DNA from: Glandiceps talaboti
Lineage: Eukaryota; Hemichordata; Enteropneusta; Spengelidae
DNA length: 64,000 nt
Direction: 5' to 3'
NCBI RefSeq assembly: GCF_964340395.1
Contig: NC_135567.1
Location: forward strand, 15,252,806 to 15,316,805
Position numbers and translations under genes: made by a program. Below, piece by piece: positions 51,007 through 60,519 of the stretch. The stretch's first letter is position 1; each line of letters starts with the position of its first letter. The notes under the pieces are model-generated. The model searched no databases and was not told where the DNA came from. It was given only the letters and a program-made list of their open reading frames with translations.

Positions 51007-51428
51007 TTACAGGTAAAACATCAAGGGATCACCGAACGACTGTGCACATTTCATGTTCCCTAAGAACAATTTAGATAGATAAGAAACAGGCTTCCCACAG
51101 ACCACTCAATACACATATAAACAACATCATCCCACCCCTACTGATACACAGACACACACACATCGTCCTTGGAACAAACAAGCTATTGAAAGTCATCACA
51201 TTGCAGGCTAAGATTTCGACACATACAAGTGTATTGATTCAAAGTTACAAGTGATATGTGTGTACACATACAGTGCCTGCTTGTCAGCAGGAATGTGGTG
51301 TTGTTTATATTTGTAATGAGTAGTCTGTCGGAAGCCTGTTTCTTATCTAACTAAATTGTTCTTAGGGAACATAAAATGTGTATGATACGCACAGTCGTTC
51401 GGCGACCCCTCAATGTTTTACCTGTAAG
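51007..51428. mobile_element. Foldback element, ~105-bp arms
   Basis: The left arm 51007-51113 (TTACAGGTAAAACATCAAGG, then CGACTGTGCACATTTCATGT, GTTCCCTAAGAACAATT) is the inverse of 51322-51428. The spacer is about 210 bp and includes a CA-rich run. Confidence 0.75.
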
Positions 51429-51560
51429 ATTAGCAATTTTAGCTCTGTGTGCCAATTTTTAGTGCAGCTTTAACAAAATGTATGCTTTTTATTAGAATTT
51501 CCGTTTGTGTGTGTTTGTGCTTTTTAACATTTTGTCATATATGAGTAGACACAGTGAATA

Positions 51561-51574
51561 GCGCCATCTGGTGG
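51561..51574. promoter_or_regulatory. CTCF-like motif downstream of GAMT
   Basis: GCGCCATCTGGTGG agrees with the CTCF core in reverse orientation (GCGCC-CCTGGTGG) at nearly every position. A similar forward match, CACTAGAGGGCG, lies at 9396-9407. Binding is not shown; CTCF is conserved across bilaterians. Confidence 0.35.
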
Positions 51575-51686
51575 TGAAACTGATGTATTCAGGGGTCAAA
51601 GTTGAAAGAAGCAGAACTCTGAAATGATGATTTCATATATGTTCACTTTAAACATACATATCACCTGACACATTAAAAAGGAAACC

Positions 51687-52033
51687 TTAAATTGGCCTTA
51701 TGGAGAAGGATTTAGTATTTATTTTGCATAAAACAATTTTATCATGGCGTTCTACTTGAAAAATCAGTGTGAAAACAACATTGACAAAGTCTGTGTTTGG
51801 AACTCAATACATTACAAAAAGCTGGAAAAAATGTGTAAAAAGTTTTTTTGTTGTATATACAATAACGAACATTTTATACATATGTTAATTTTTTGCAATG
51901 TATTGATTTACAAACAAGGACTTGGCATATGTTCTTTCACACTGATTTTTCAAGTAGGAAGCCATGATAAAATTATTTTATAAATTAAAAATCCAAAAAT
52001 AAATACCAAATCCTCATCCATATGGCCACTTAA
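51687..52033. mobile_element. TTAA-ended foldback MITE, copy B
   Basis: A 347-bp copy of the same family, with diverged left end (TTAAATTGGCCTTATGGAGA) and better preserved right end (CATATGGCCACTTAA). TTAA at both edges fits a TTAA target, as in piggyBac or Kolobok-mobilised elements. Confidence 0.82.
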
Positions 52034-53028
52034 AATATCCATTAGGATTAACATCAAGGTGTAAAAAGGAGTTGTTTGGCAGAATTATAGAAAAAGTTGG
52101 TGCAAAATCAAATAATGATCTCATGTGCTGATAGGTCATTTGTACAAAGGTCACATTTCCTTATATGGCAAACCAGGTCACATGGTAAGTTGACACAATT
52201 AACATATATGCATCATGTGACTTTCTACCAATCAGCTTCTGTGTGTTATACTCATGCAAATATTGAGTTTGAATTACTCCATCACAGGCTGTGTGGTGGG
52301 AATGCTTGCAAGGTCAAACATCTAGTGTCTGACAGGCTAGCTAAATAATACTGGGCATTGTTAACAGGCAAATGGCATAATCTAAGGGCATTCATAAGTT
52401 ATTTTTCATTCAAGTTTTTTCCATAAAATGACTTCACTTTTGATGCATAGATGCTATTCCTTAAGAAGAATTATCTTGCAGTAAGATATAGTGTAATGAA
52501 ATATCAACTTATTCATAAATGGTTGTTTAATATTGATGTGTAACAACAACAAAATTTTAAAAGTGTCTGAGATCAACCTGTGTTTTTCCATATGCCTTTA
52601 GCCAAGTGGATTAGCCTGTATGTCTCCCAACACTTACAGGGGGGTCACACCTTCAAATAGATCACTACATGATATCTATTAGGAAATAGAATGCTGTTCT
52701 GTTTAATGCCGCTACCCATGTACATAAACTATGAATGATGACATTTGCAAGACTTCATTTATGTAGCACATCTTTATGTGACTGTCTGATTGGTTGGCTG
52801 TAAAATGCTGTTCTGTTTAATGCTGCTACCCTGCCATGTTCATAAACCTTGAATATTCAAGAGCCCATTTTGAATTCATATACACCCTAAAACTTGAAGA
52901 CGCTTGCATGATTATCATGTATGTGTGCCGTCACTTGACTAATCTCATTAGTGTACTCAAAAACATATTGACCAATACAGTGATCCGTGCTGATTCTACG
53001 TAACTGAAACTATTCCAGTTACATCGTT

Positions 53029-53429
53029 AGTCTCTGTTACCCAGACACTGTCCACTGGGGGCTCTTCTACAAGACCACCCAAACGAGAGTCTCGGTTACC
53101 CAGACTCTCACCACTGTGGCTCTCCTACAAGACCACCCAGATGACAAATGTAATTATATTCAAAGTCATCCACACCAGATGTCAGTACTTTCTTCCAAGT
53201 GATTGAAAAATTGGCTTATGAGGTCTGTTCATTGTAATTAACACATATCAGTCACTTGAGAAGTGACCTAAATCGTTCAGCCTGCAATATTGGACATGAA
53301 GTATCCCCAGCATGCACTGCTCTGGGAAAGAGATCCAGTGCAGGTGCTTGTGATTACATTTCCCCAGACTCTCCTCTGGGTGGTCTCATAGTAGAGCACC
53401 CAGCAGTGGGAGTCTGGGTAACTGAGACT
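53029..53429. mobile_element. MITE with AGTCTCGGTTACCCAGACTC inverted ends, copy 1
   Basis: The left end has the terminal motif twice (53029 and 53091); the right end is GGGAGTCTGGGTAACTGAGACT. The ~40-bp terminal inverted repeats include the CCACTGG-GCTCTTCTACAAGA segment. The interior matches the copy at 60172. Confidence 0.75.
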
Positions 53430-53876
53430 AATGTATACTATTCACAATTCAAGTACTTCGATATATATACAGATTATCTACAGTGCATGTATATACTGAA
53501 AACAGGAGTTCATGTCTTATTTCTACTATTACTGGATCATTATTACAATTATTTATCAAGAAAAACTGTCTTTATTTTTAAAATGTTGATTCAATTAATT
53601 ATTATATTTTATCTTAATTTGCTGGTTTGGAATGTAAGTTTGATAGCTATTTCTTTCCTCCAGTGTCATATGTATAAACACAACGACATAACTGATTTCA
53701 GAAGTTTTGGTGCTTTCTGTTTAAGTATACGTATTTTGATTTCAAAATTGCCTCATTTTATTTGGCATACTCCATTGCTTCGTATAGGTGGGTCAGGATC
53801 ATTAAGGAGGGGACTTTTATTTTTTGATACTTTGGGAAAGCCATTGAGTGGCCAAGTGACTTTGAAGAATACAATA

Positions 53877-54229
53877 TTTAAAGTGGCCATATGGATGAGG
53901 ATTGTGTATTTATTTTAGATTTTTAATTTATAAAACAATTTTATCATGTCTTCCTACTTAAAAATCAATGTGAAACAACATTGACCAAGTCTGTGTTTGT
54001 AACTCAATAAATTGCAAACAATTAATAAATGTGTAAAGTCTTTGTTATTGTACATCAATAATAAACTTTTAACATATTTCTTAGCTTTTTGCAATTTATT
54101 GAGTTACAAACACAGACTTGGTCAATGTTGTTTCACATCGATTTTTCAAGTACGAAACCATGATAAAATTGTTTTATAAATTAAAAATCCAAACTAAATA
54201 CCCAACACTCATCCATACAGCCACTTTAA
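53877..54229. mobile_element. TTAA-ended foldback MITE, copy C
   Basis: A 353-bp copy, TTTAAAGTGGCCATATGGAT to CCACTTTAA. The inner arms include AAATCAATGTGAAACAACAT and its inverse, nearly identical, so the transcript would form a long hairpin. Confidence 0.85.
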
Positions 54230-54657
54230 GGTTTGCTTGAACTACAAATCAATAAATTTTGAATAATGAATGCAATAGAAATATCAAGTGTAATTTTATC
54301 TTGAATATTAAAGTGAAGAACAAGTTCATGTGCTGGGTATTCCACCAATATTACAAATTTGAAGAGCGCCCTCAATGGTAAAATTAAAGTACAAAACTGG
54401 GAATTTGTCAGTATTTGTAGAATACATTATGCTTGAAGTACAATATTTGCTAATCAGTAAATTTTCAATAATGAAATGCAATATAAAGTATAAGATCTAT
54501 CCATTTTGAATAGTGAAGTGAAAAACATGTTCATGTGCCACTATTATTACATCAATTGTACAAAATGTAAACTGATCGTTCATTGCTGTCTTTCTTGTGT
54601 AGTGTGTTAGTTGAACTGTATTACAGTATTGTTGTGGTTAAAATTTGTGTGCGCTTA

Positions 54658-54666
54658 TTCAATAAA
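54658..54666 (+). terminator. Candidate poly(A) signal, possibly for GAMT
   Basis: A TTCAATAAAG hexamer context is followed within about 40 bases by T/GT-rich sequence (TGTGTAATGATGTGTATTTT). It is the best-looking plus-strand signal between the GAMT stop and the next gene. It would imply a ~4.5-kb 3' UTR full of MITEs, so the assignment is weak. Confidence 0.25.
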
Positions 54667-54730
54667 GTTTGACAAGTTTTAGGCATTTAATGTGTAATGA
54701 TGTGTATTTTTTACCGATGGTGGTATTGCT

Positions 54731-55105
54731 AGTCTAGTTCCAATATGAGCATGTTACGATTTACACTACGTTATCTTCACACATGTCTAGTCAAAGTCGT
54801 TACATTAGCACAGATATCTGTGCTACCCCCAACAGCTTTCATATAAATTGATGAAGTTAAGATGTCTCCATGTGATTTTAGTGAAAACAGCTGTACTAAT
54901 TGAATATTAATGAGTAATTGTCTGAAGGAAGTAACTAATTAAAACTGCATGTCAATCGTGATGGATTACTAATGACATGTGCTGTTTACCCTTTGCCCAC
55001 CATGGGGTTTAACCAAATTAAGGGTAAAATGTTCGACTTTGACTAGACATGATGTGTGAAGATAATGTAGTGTAAATCGTAACATGGTTATATTGGAACT
55101 AGACG
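54731..55105. mobile_element. Foldback element, ~75-bp arms
   Basis: AGTCTAGTTCCAATATGAGC at the left and TATTGGAACTAGACGAGT at the right. The arms continue through CATGTTACGATTTACACTAC and CTTCACACAT-GTCTAGTCAA with few mismatches. The spacer is about 220 bp. Confidence 0.75.
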
Positions 55106-55220
55106 AGTATTCTGTTAGATACAATGTGTTGTAACACCTCTGGGCATGCCACACCTTTCAGCATTGACCAATGCCCATCACAGCTTATCTTATCTTACAG
55201 ACTGTACTAATGGTTGAATG

Positions 55221-55258
<38 letters not shown>

Positions 55259-56104
55259 TGCATCACTGGACTTACATGGCCTTACACGGGGGTGTGTGTA
55301 GTATTTCTCAGAATCTTGTTTTCCTTGTCTATGGGCTAAATATAACATGTTTTGACAAGAATTTCCTACCTGTGAGCAAATAACACAGATTATAGCAACT
55401 AGTATTGAGATTGATACATTTGTAGCAGCAGGATTCGTATAATATCGTCCTAAGAAAACAGTCTATGGTCTGAAAACCTATTACCCACCCGGACCCTTTT
55501 TCCAATATTGGCTGCATTGGTCAAATCACAAACAAAGAAATCTGTGGTCAAATATATGTGTCAACTTAGACACAAGTACCTTGGGAGATTTTTTTTTGTC
55601 TCATAATCTTGAAATATTTTGAATTTATTATTTCAAATTTTGTAAAGGAAAATGTGGTCGACATTTTTTTAGTATTTTTCCTAGTTACTAATAGTCTCTA
55701 AAGTATGGGCCTAGGGTTCATCTGATTGTTTGAAATCACTCACTCAGGTCACTATTTCACTCAAATGAACACTTATGTGTTACAACTGCTGACATCAGAC
55801 CATGGACAAAGGGAACTTGTTACAAACAGGGAAAGTAAACAAATGAATTGGATTAATAACACTTGGCACAGCATGTTGGAAGTACAGAGACTTGTATTAC
55901 ATTTCATGGTTTGATAAAAACAGCTGTATGGCCTCTTTATGTGTACATGAGCACTCACTCACGCACTCATGTTTTCACATGTAAGAAAGAACACTACTGT
56001 GTTATTAGATTTTTTCAATTTAAGATTGAGAAAAGTCCAAAGACGTGAGCAAATCCAGTGTCAATTGATTTGTCACCATTTCCACTTCGGCTCAAATACA
56101 TGAG

Positions 56105-56154
<50 letters not shown>

Positions 56155-56239
56155 GCTGTTGTTGTTTTTGTTTTTGTTGTTGTTGTTGTCAACTGATTTG
56201 TCACCATTTCCACTTCGGCTCAAATTTGTGTTGTTGTTT

Positions 56240-56281
<42 letters not shown>

Positions 56282-56916
56282 TAATTAGTATTCTTGTAGT
56301 TTTAAGAAGTCATAATCCGTCACGCGAGATCGTATGAGATCACGCGTGACACTCCATAGCAACCATATAAGGTAATTGTAGGAATGTCAAGCTGAAATGT
56401 CAAAGTGCTAGCAACGGTATCTTTCTCGTACCTCAGTGCCAGAGCAGAGTCAGTGCGTTCACTTTACACTGCAACATCAGCTGAAGTATGGAAATCACTG
56501 AATGGAATCTTAATCACCCTACGTGACATGTAGGATCTATAACTATGTCTCAATCAAGTAGGGAATTTCACTAATATTCCGTTGACATTATTGCATTCCA
56601 AATCAAATCGTGTATTGCTTGTCTGTGGGCTGTAACGTTCTATTCTTTTCTTTTCAAATTGAGAAGTCGTAGAATAAATCGGGTCACTCCGTCCGCACCC
56701 AGGTCAAACACATTAGCTAGAAAATATGTAGCCATTGTCTATATTTAGTCCTGATGTATGACTTGGTCGGGAATTTACGTTGAGTTGTGTTTTATTTCCG
56801 CCTCTTCGTATACCGACAGTGCACCAGCTTCGAGTCAAGCGTTAAGTCGCGATCAGGCCATCATCGGTACCACCTTTGCGGTGCGACAGGTACACGTGCC
56901 AAACTGTGCCGCCACC
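55106..56916. other. Upstream region of the 647-aa membrane protein gene
   Basis: Carries (GTT)n repeats and, at 56320-56370, GAGATCGTATGAGATCACGC, GTGACACTCC and CATATAAGG, which might be promoter elements. No upstream exon is identifiable. The open frame in phase with the ATG extends back to 56758 without a stop. Confidence 0.4.
56103..56281. repeat. Two (GTT)n blocks with a duplicated spacer
   Basis: GTT runs at 56104-56190 and 56229-56281, separated by AACTGATTTGTCACCATTTC (also present at 56063). The ~110-bp block was therefore duplicated. A related (GTT)n lies at 55221-55258. Confidence 0.85.
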
Positions 56917-58860
56917 ATGTTTCCGTCACCGCTGAGTTGTATGTTAACGGCGATTGTTGCTGTGAGTTTCTGTACCAACGTAAGATCGGAGAGTCAATGC
57001 TGGACTGATGTTGACGCCGGTGGTATGTTTAATTTCACCTGTTCTATTCCAGACACAAACAAAATTGTATCGCTCAGAACCAAAGATTCATTGATGGACT
57101 TAATTGGACAGTTTGACGAATTATTTGAAAATAATACGGTGCCTAAACTTGTCAGGATCGTACCAATTTTGCCGATGCCTACGGACGAGTTCTCTGTGTG
57201 GATCTGGGTGTACGACTGGGATGGTCGGATGATGCTGACCGACAAGTGGACGCCATATCAAATAACGCAACGCAAAGTAAAAACTTTGATGGTACATTTC
57301 GTCGATGATAACGACTCCCAGTCTAACGGCGGTGAGACGCAACCTCTGACAAAATACTGTAAATATAATCTCAGTTTACAATTCATGAAACTGCTGACAG
57401 AAACAGCGTCTTCAAGTAAAGATCGGGGAAATTCGTTATGTCTGAGATTCCCGCCAGAATCGGAACACCCAAGCAATGTCTCTTGCTGTGAATATTCAAA
57501 ACGAGACTTTTTCATGACGTCACCCCTTTCCATCCTAACATACTCTCAGTGTTTTGTTGCCTTACCTGGCCCATATTTCGATGTCTATTACTTAATATCT
57601 ATCGTTTTTGTCATGTGTGTTTTATACATGGGCTGGCCTTGCTACAAACGGTTTAAAGCTGTAAAACTGAAACTGGTTAAAATGGCGGACGATGAAAACA
57701 CACTCCTTAGCATTCACCCGAAAGATCTATTACGCGACGGCAACGATTTTCCTATTTATGTTACCAATTTATCAGAATACTTCAATACGTGGGGCAAATT
57801 TTTCTCTCGCATAATTAGATTAATATTATTTTTATTCCCTACGATCTTTTGGGTTATATTTTTAGTGTGTATAATATTGTCGAAAAGGGGTGATATTTGG
57901 AGCTCAGAATCACTCTACGACAAAGCGCCACCAACGTCAATGTTTGTCCAGTTAACATTAACTTTAGTGGAGGCACGTGCGATAGTTGTTATCTGGCTCA
58001 CACAGTTTACTGTCGTCATCTTTCTCATCGAATATGTGATAAATAACGACACTGTCTACACCTCGAAGAAAAACATCGCGTTCTATATCACCGTCGTAAT
58101 ATTACTGATGGTTCCGTTGCTCGTTTGTGCGTGCGCTGGTGTTTTGTTCCCGATACTCTTTATCGAAGTTGTTGAATACGTCGACGTCCGTATCACACCG
58201 TATCTGGCGATCATTGGCGTTGTAACTCTACTGTACATTACGTACGTGTATAACGACTTCGTCAACTCTTACCTGAAACTGAAACATGTGGTTTTTGAAG
58301 TCATCGGAGATATTGCAGATCTCAAAACTGCCACATTCGTAAAATCTATACCAATCAATGAATATACGGCTGACCCACGTCGTCACAAGGTGATGTACTT
58401 CAAAGCAATTGAATATGATGATTCATATGGCAAATATAATTGCATCTCAAAAGAGTTGTTCGTATACCTGTGTGATGAGATCCAACCAGTCGGCAAGAAG
58501 GTAGTACTAACATGTTTCAAGATAGCACTACATTCCATTCCAGTTATACTATACGCTGTATTCGTGTACAAGTACGAGTACTCCGAACTTACAGTGTTCG
58601 CTACTTCGTTGGTTGCCTTCGCAAATATCGTCCCTCGCATCGCTGCCTTCCAACCTATTCAGCCGAATGGAATCAACCCAACAGAGGATCGGTACAAAGA
58701 CGAAGTAAGAAGTAAACTAGTAATAGCTATGGAAAAATTGAAAAAAATTAATTCGACCAGAGGTTTGCTTGCTGCGATTAGACACTCTATAAGGCATCAA
58801 TGTGATTATATATACAATTGTTACAGTGGATATCAGGTTCATGTTGATTTAGCGGACTGA
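56917..58860 (+). CDS. Single-exon multipass membrane protein with signal peptide, unrecognised family
   Basis: Encodes 647 aa from the ATG in the textbook Kozak context GCCGCCACCATG. The open frame extends 53 codons further upstream, to an ATG at 56758, but this start gives a proper signal peptide (residues ~1-24, hydrophobic ML-TAIVAVSF). The ectodomain (~25-218) has cysteines at 28, 42, 148, 175, 190, 191 and 212 and N-glycosylation sequons at 39, 72, 151 and 187. Hydrophobic segments suggest seven helices, near 222-240, 298-321, 345-375, 387-417 (possibly two passes), 426-446, 529-551 and 557-577. A basic tail of about 70 residues follows. No GPCR, ion-channel or transporter signature is evident. 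A close paralogue lies tail to tail at 63301-64000. The long open frame and the conserved paralogue argue that it is real. A function as receptor or channel would be a guess, so I assign none. Confidence 0.9.
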   Translation: MFPSPLSCMLTAIVAVSFCTNVRSESQCWTDVDAGGMFNFTCSIPDTNKIVSLRTKDSLMDLIGQFDELFENNTVPKLVRIVPILPMPTDEFSVWIWVYDWDGRMMLTDKWTPYQITQRKVKTLMVHFVDDNDSQSNGGETQPLTKYCKYNLSLQFMKLLTETASSSKDRGNSLCLRFPPESEHPSNVSCCEYSKRDFFMTSPLSILTYSQCFVALPGPYFDVYYLISIVFVMCVLYMGWPCYKRFKAVKLKLVKMADDENTLLSIHPKDLLRDGNDFPIYVTNLSEYFNTWGKFFSRIIRLILFLFPTIFWVIFLVCIILSKRGDIWSSESLYDKAPPTSMFVQLTLTLVEARAIVVIWLTQFTVVIFLIEYVINNDTVYTSKKNIAFYITVVILLMVPLLVCACAGVLFPILFIEVVEYVDVRITPYLAIIGVVTLLYITYVYNDFVNSYLKLKHVVFEVIGDIADLKTATFVKSIPINEYTADPRRHKVMYFKAIEYDDSYGKYNCISKELFVYLCDEIQPVGKKVVLTCFKIALHSIPVILYAVFVYKYEYSELTVFATSLVAFANIVPRIAAFQPIQPNGINPTEDRYKDEVRSKLVIAMEKLKKINSTRGLLAAIRHSIRHQCDYIYNCYSGYQVHVDLAD

Positions 58861-58968
58861 GAACATTTACGTCCGACTTATAGTACTATGACTTTGGAAC
58901 ATTGTGACCCAAAACAGGCTCGTGTATTGTGTTCCAAACAGACCACAGGGGGCAGCGAGCATGTAACT

Positions 58969-59453
58969 GATCGATCGATCGATCGATCGATCGGTTGATT
59001 TATTGATTGATTGATTTATTATTTGGGTGAATGATTGATCGATTGAATGATCAATTTTTGTGGTGCAATATAACTTATTTTGTGTACATGTGATATTGAT
59101 CAATTCACTCATTGAGTTTTAGAACTATCTCTTTTTCTTTCCCTGGTTACTTTGCTCTCAGCTATATCTCAGACCACTAGCAGTCTGAGGCTGTATGTAA
59201 TTCTCTCTTTTCTTTATAGAGATCACGTACATTAACAGTTTGCTTTATCTCTCATCTGCTGCGAGATTATCACACAGGACAAACATGCATAAACTAGTAA
59301 GAAAGAGAAGTTTTAAAACTCAATGAGTGAATTGATCAATATCACACACAAAATAAGTTATATTGCACCAAAAAAATTGATCATTCAATCGATCAATCAT
59401 TCAACCAAATAATAAATCAATAAATCAACCGATCGATCGATCAATCGCGAAGT
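58969..59453. mobile_element. Foldback element with GATC-tetramer ends
   Basis: Arms 58969-59133 and 59312-59453 are inverted: (GATC)n, TTGATTTATT, ATTATTTGG-TGAATGATTG, CAATATAACTTATTTTGTGT, GATCAATTCACTCATTGAG. It lies just beyond the stop of the 647-aa membrane protein gene and would sit in its 3' UTR. Confidence 0.75.
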
Positions 59454-60124
59454 CTCGCAAGAAAAAGTAGGTGCGAAAACTGACATCAACTTAAAAAGAC
59501 AATATAAAACTATTCTTCCAATCTGTAATGGCTGTACTACATCTGATAGGAAGAAATTAACAACATAGAGACCATATCGAAAACAATGGAAAACCTGAAC
59601 TAGACACGAAAAAAAGATATATAAATGTTATATTTAATGAGTGATTTGTATTAATCCACTGGCTGTCTTCTGAAATCTTTATCCCTCATATTTGAAAGAA
59701 CTTTTAACCAGCAATTTTAAAATCATTTGTGCCCTTTCTGCTGTGACATTTTATTTTACAATGCGCTGAGATGTAGTGTGGCATGTTTAAATAATAATAA
59801 AGAAAAATTAAATTAAATTTAAAAAAAATCTACCTACCCAATATATTTTGATTTTCAATTACAGTACATATAATCCTTTAAAATTCTGGTTTGACGAAAA
59901 ATAAAAAATATTCTCAAATAAATGAAAACTTATTTCAATTAAAATAATGTAACCATAGAATAAAAGTACATAAACGGTTAAAATTAGTTTGTAAGTACGA
60001 AAAATATAAAATACTATAGCTAAAATAAAAAAATACTTTGGCCTGAACGGCTTCCCATACTACCCCACCTATTTTAAAATTCGATGTAATCGGAATCACT
60101 CATTTTTTTTGTTTACGCCTAAGC
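59453..60124. mobile_element. Interspersed element, copy 3, with AT-rich insertion
   Basis: GCGAAGTCTCGCAAGAAAAA, GTGCGAAAACTGACATCAAC and AATATAAAACTATTCTTCCA match the 36.5-kb copy. About 300 bp of A-rich sequence then separates it from the shared end (CCCACCTATTTTAAAATTCG, TGTTTACGCCTAA). Confidence 0.6.
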
Positions 60125-60171
60125 ATATTATAATATATAATACATGTACCAATAAACTTGACACTAGAAGT

Positions 60172-60519
60172 AGTCTCCCAGACTCTCACCGCTGGGGACT
60201 CTTCTATGAGACCACCTAGGGGAAACCACGTTCCAACTACTTCGTGCCGGAAGTCACACAGTACATTTCATCCAAGTTATGAAAAATGGGCCTACAGGGC
60301 CTGTTTGGATTGTTGTAATTAAGATGTATCATTAACTTGATAGCCTGTCGTGAAGGTACCTAAATGGTTCAGCATGCAATGTTGGATATGAAGTATTCCC
60401 CAACATGCACTGCTCCCACAGATATATCCGGCAGGGTAGTTGGAATGTGGGTTCTCTCTTCTGGGAGCAGCTGGTCTCATAGAAGAGCCCCAGAAGTGGG
60501 AGTCTGGGTAACCGAGACT
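60172..60519. mobile_element. MITE with AGTCTCGGTTACCCAGACTC inverted ends, copy 2
   Basis: TAGTCTCCCAGACTCTCACC at the left and GTGGGAGTCTGGGTAACCGA at the right. The interior shares the GAAGTATTCCCCAACATGCACTGCTC region with copy 1. Length 348 bp. Confidence 0.75.

Noticed and set aside
56758-56916. Upstream in-frame ATG of the membrane-protein gene as the true start
   Set aside because: The 53-residue extension is polar, has a weaker ATG context and would bury the signal peptide. The ATG at 56917 has an ideal context.
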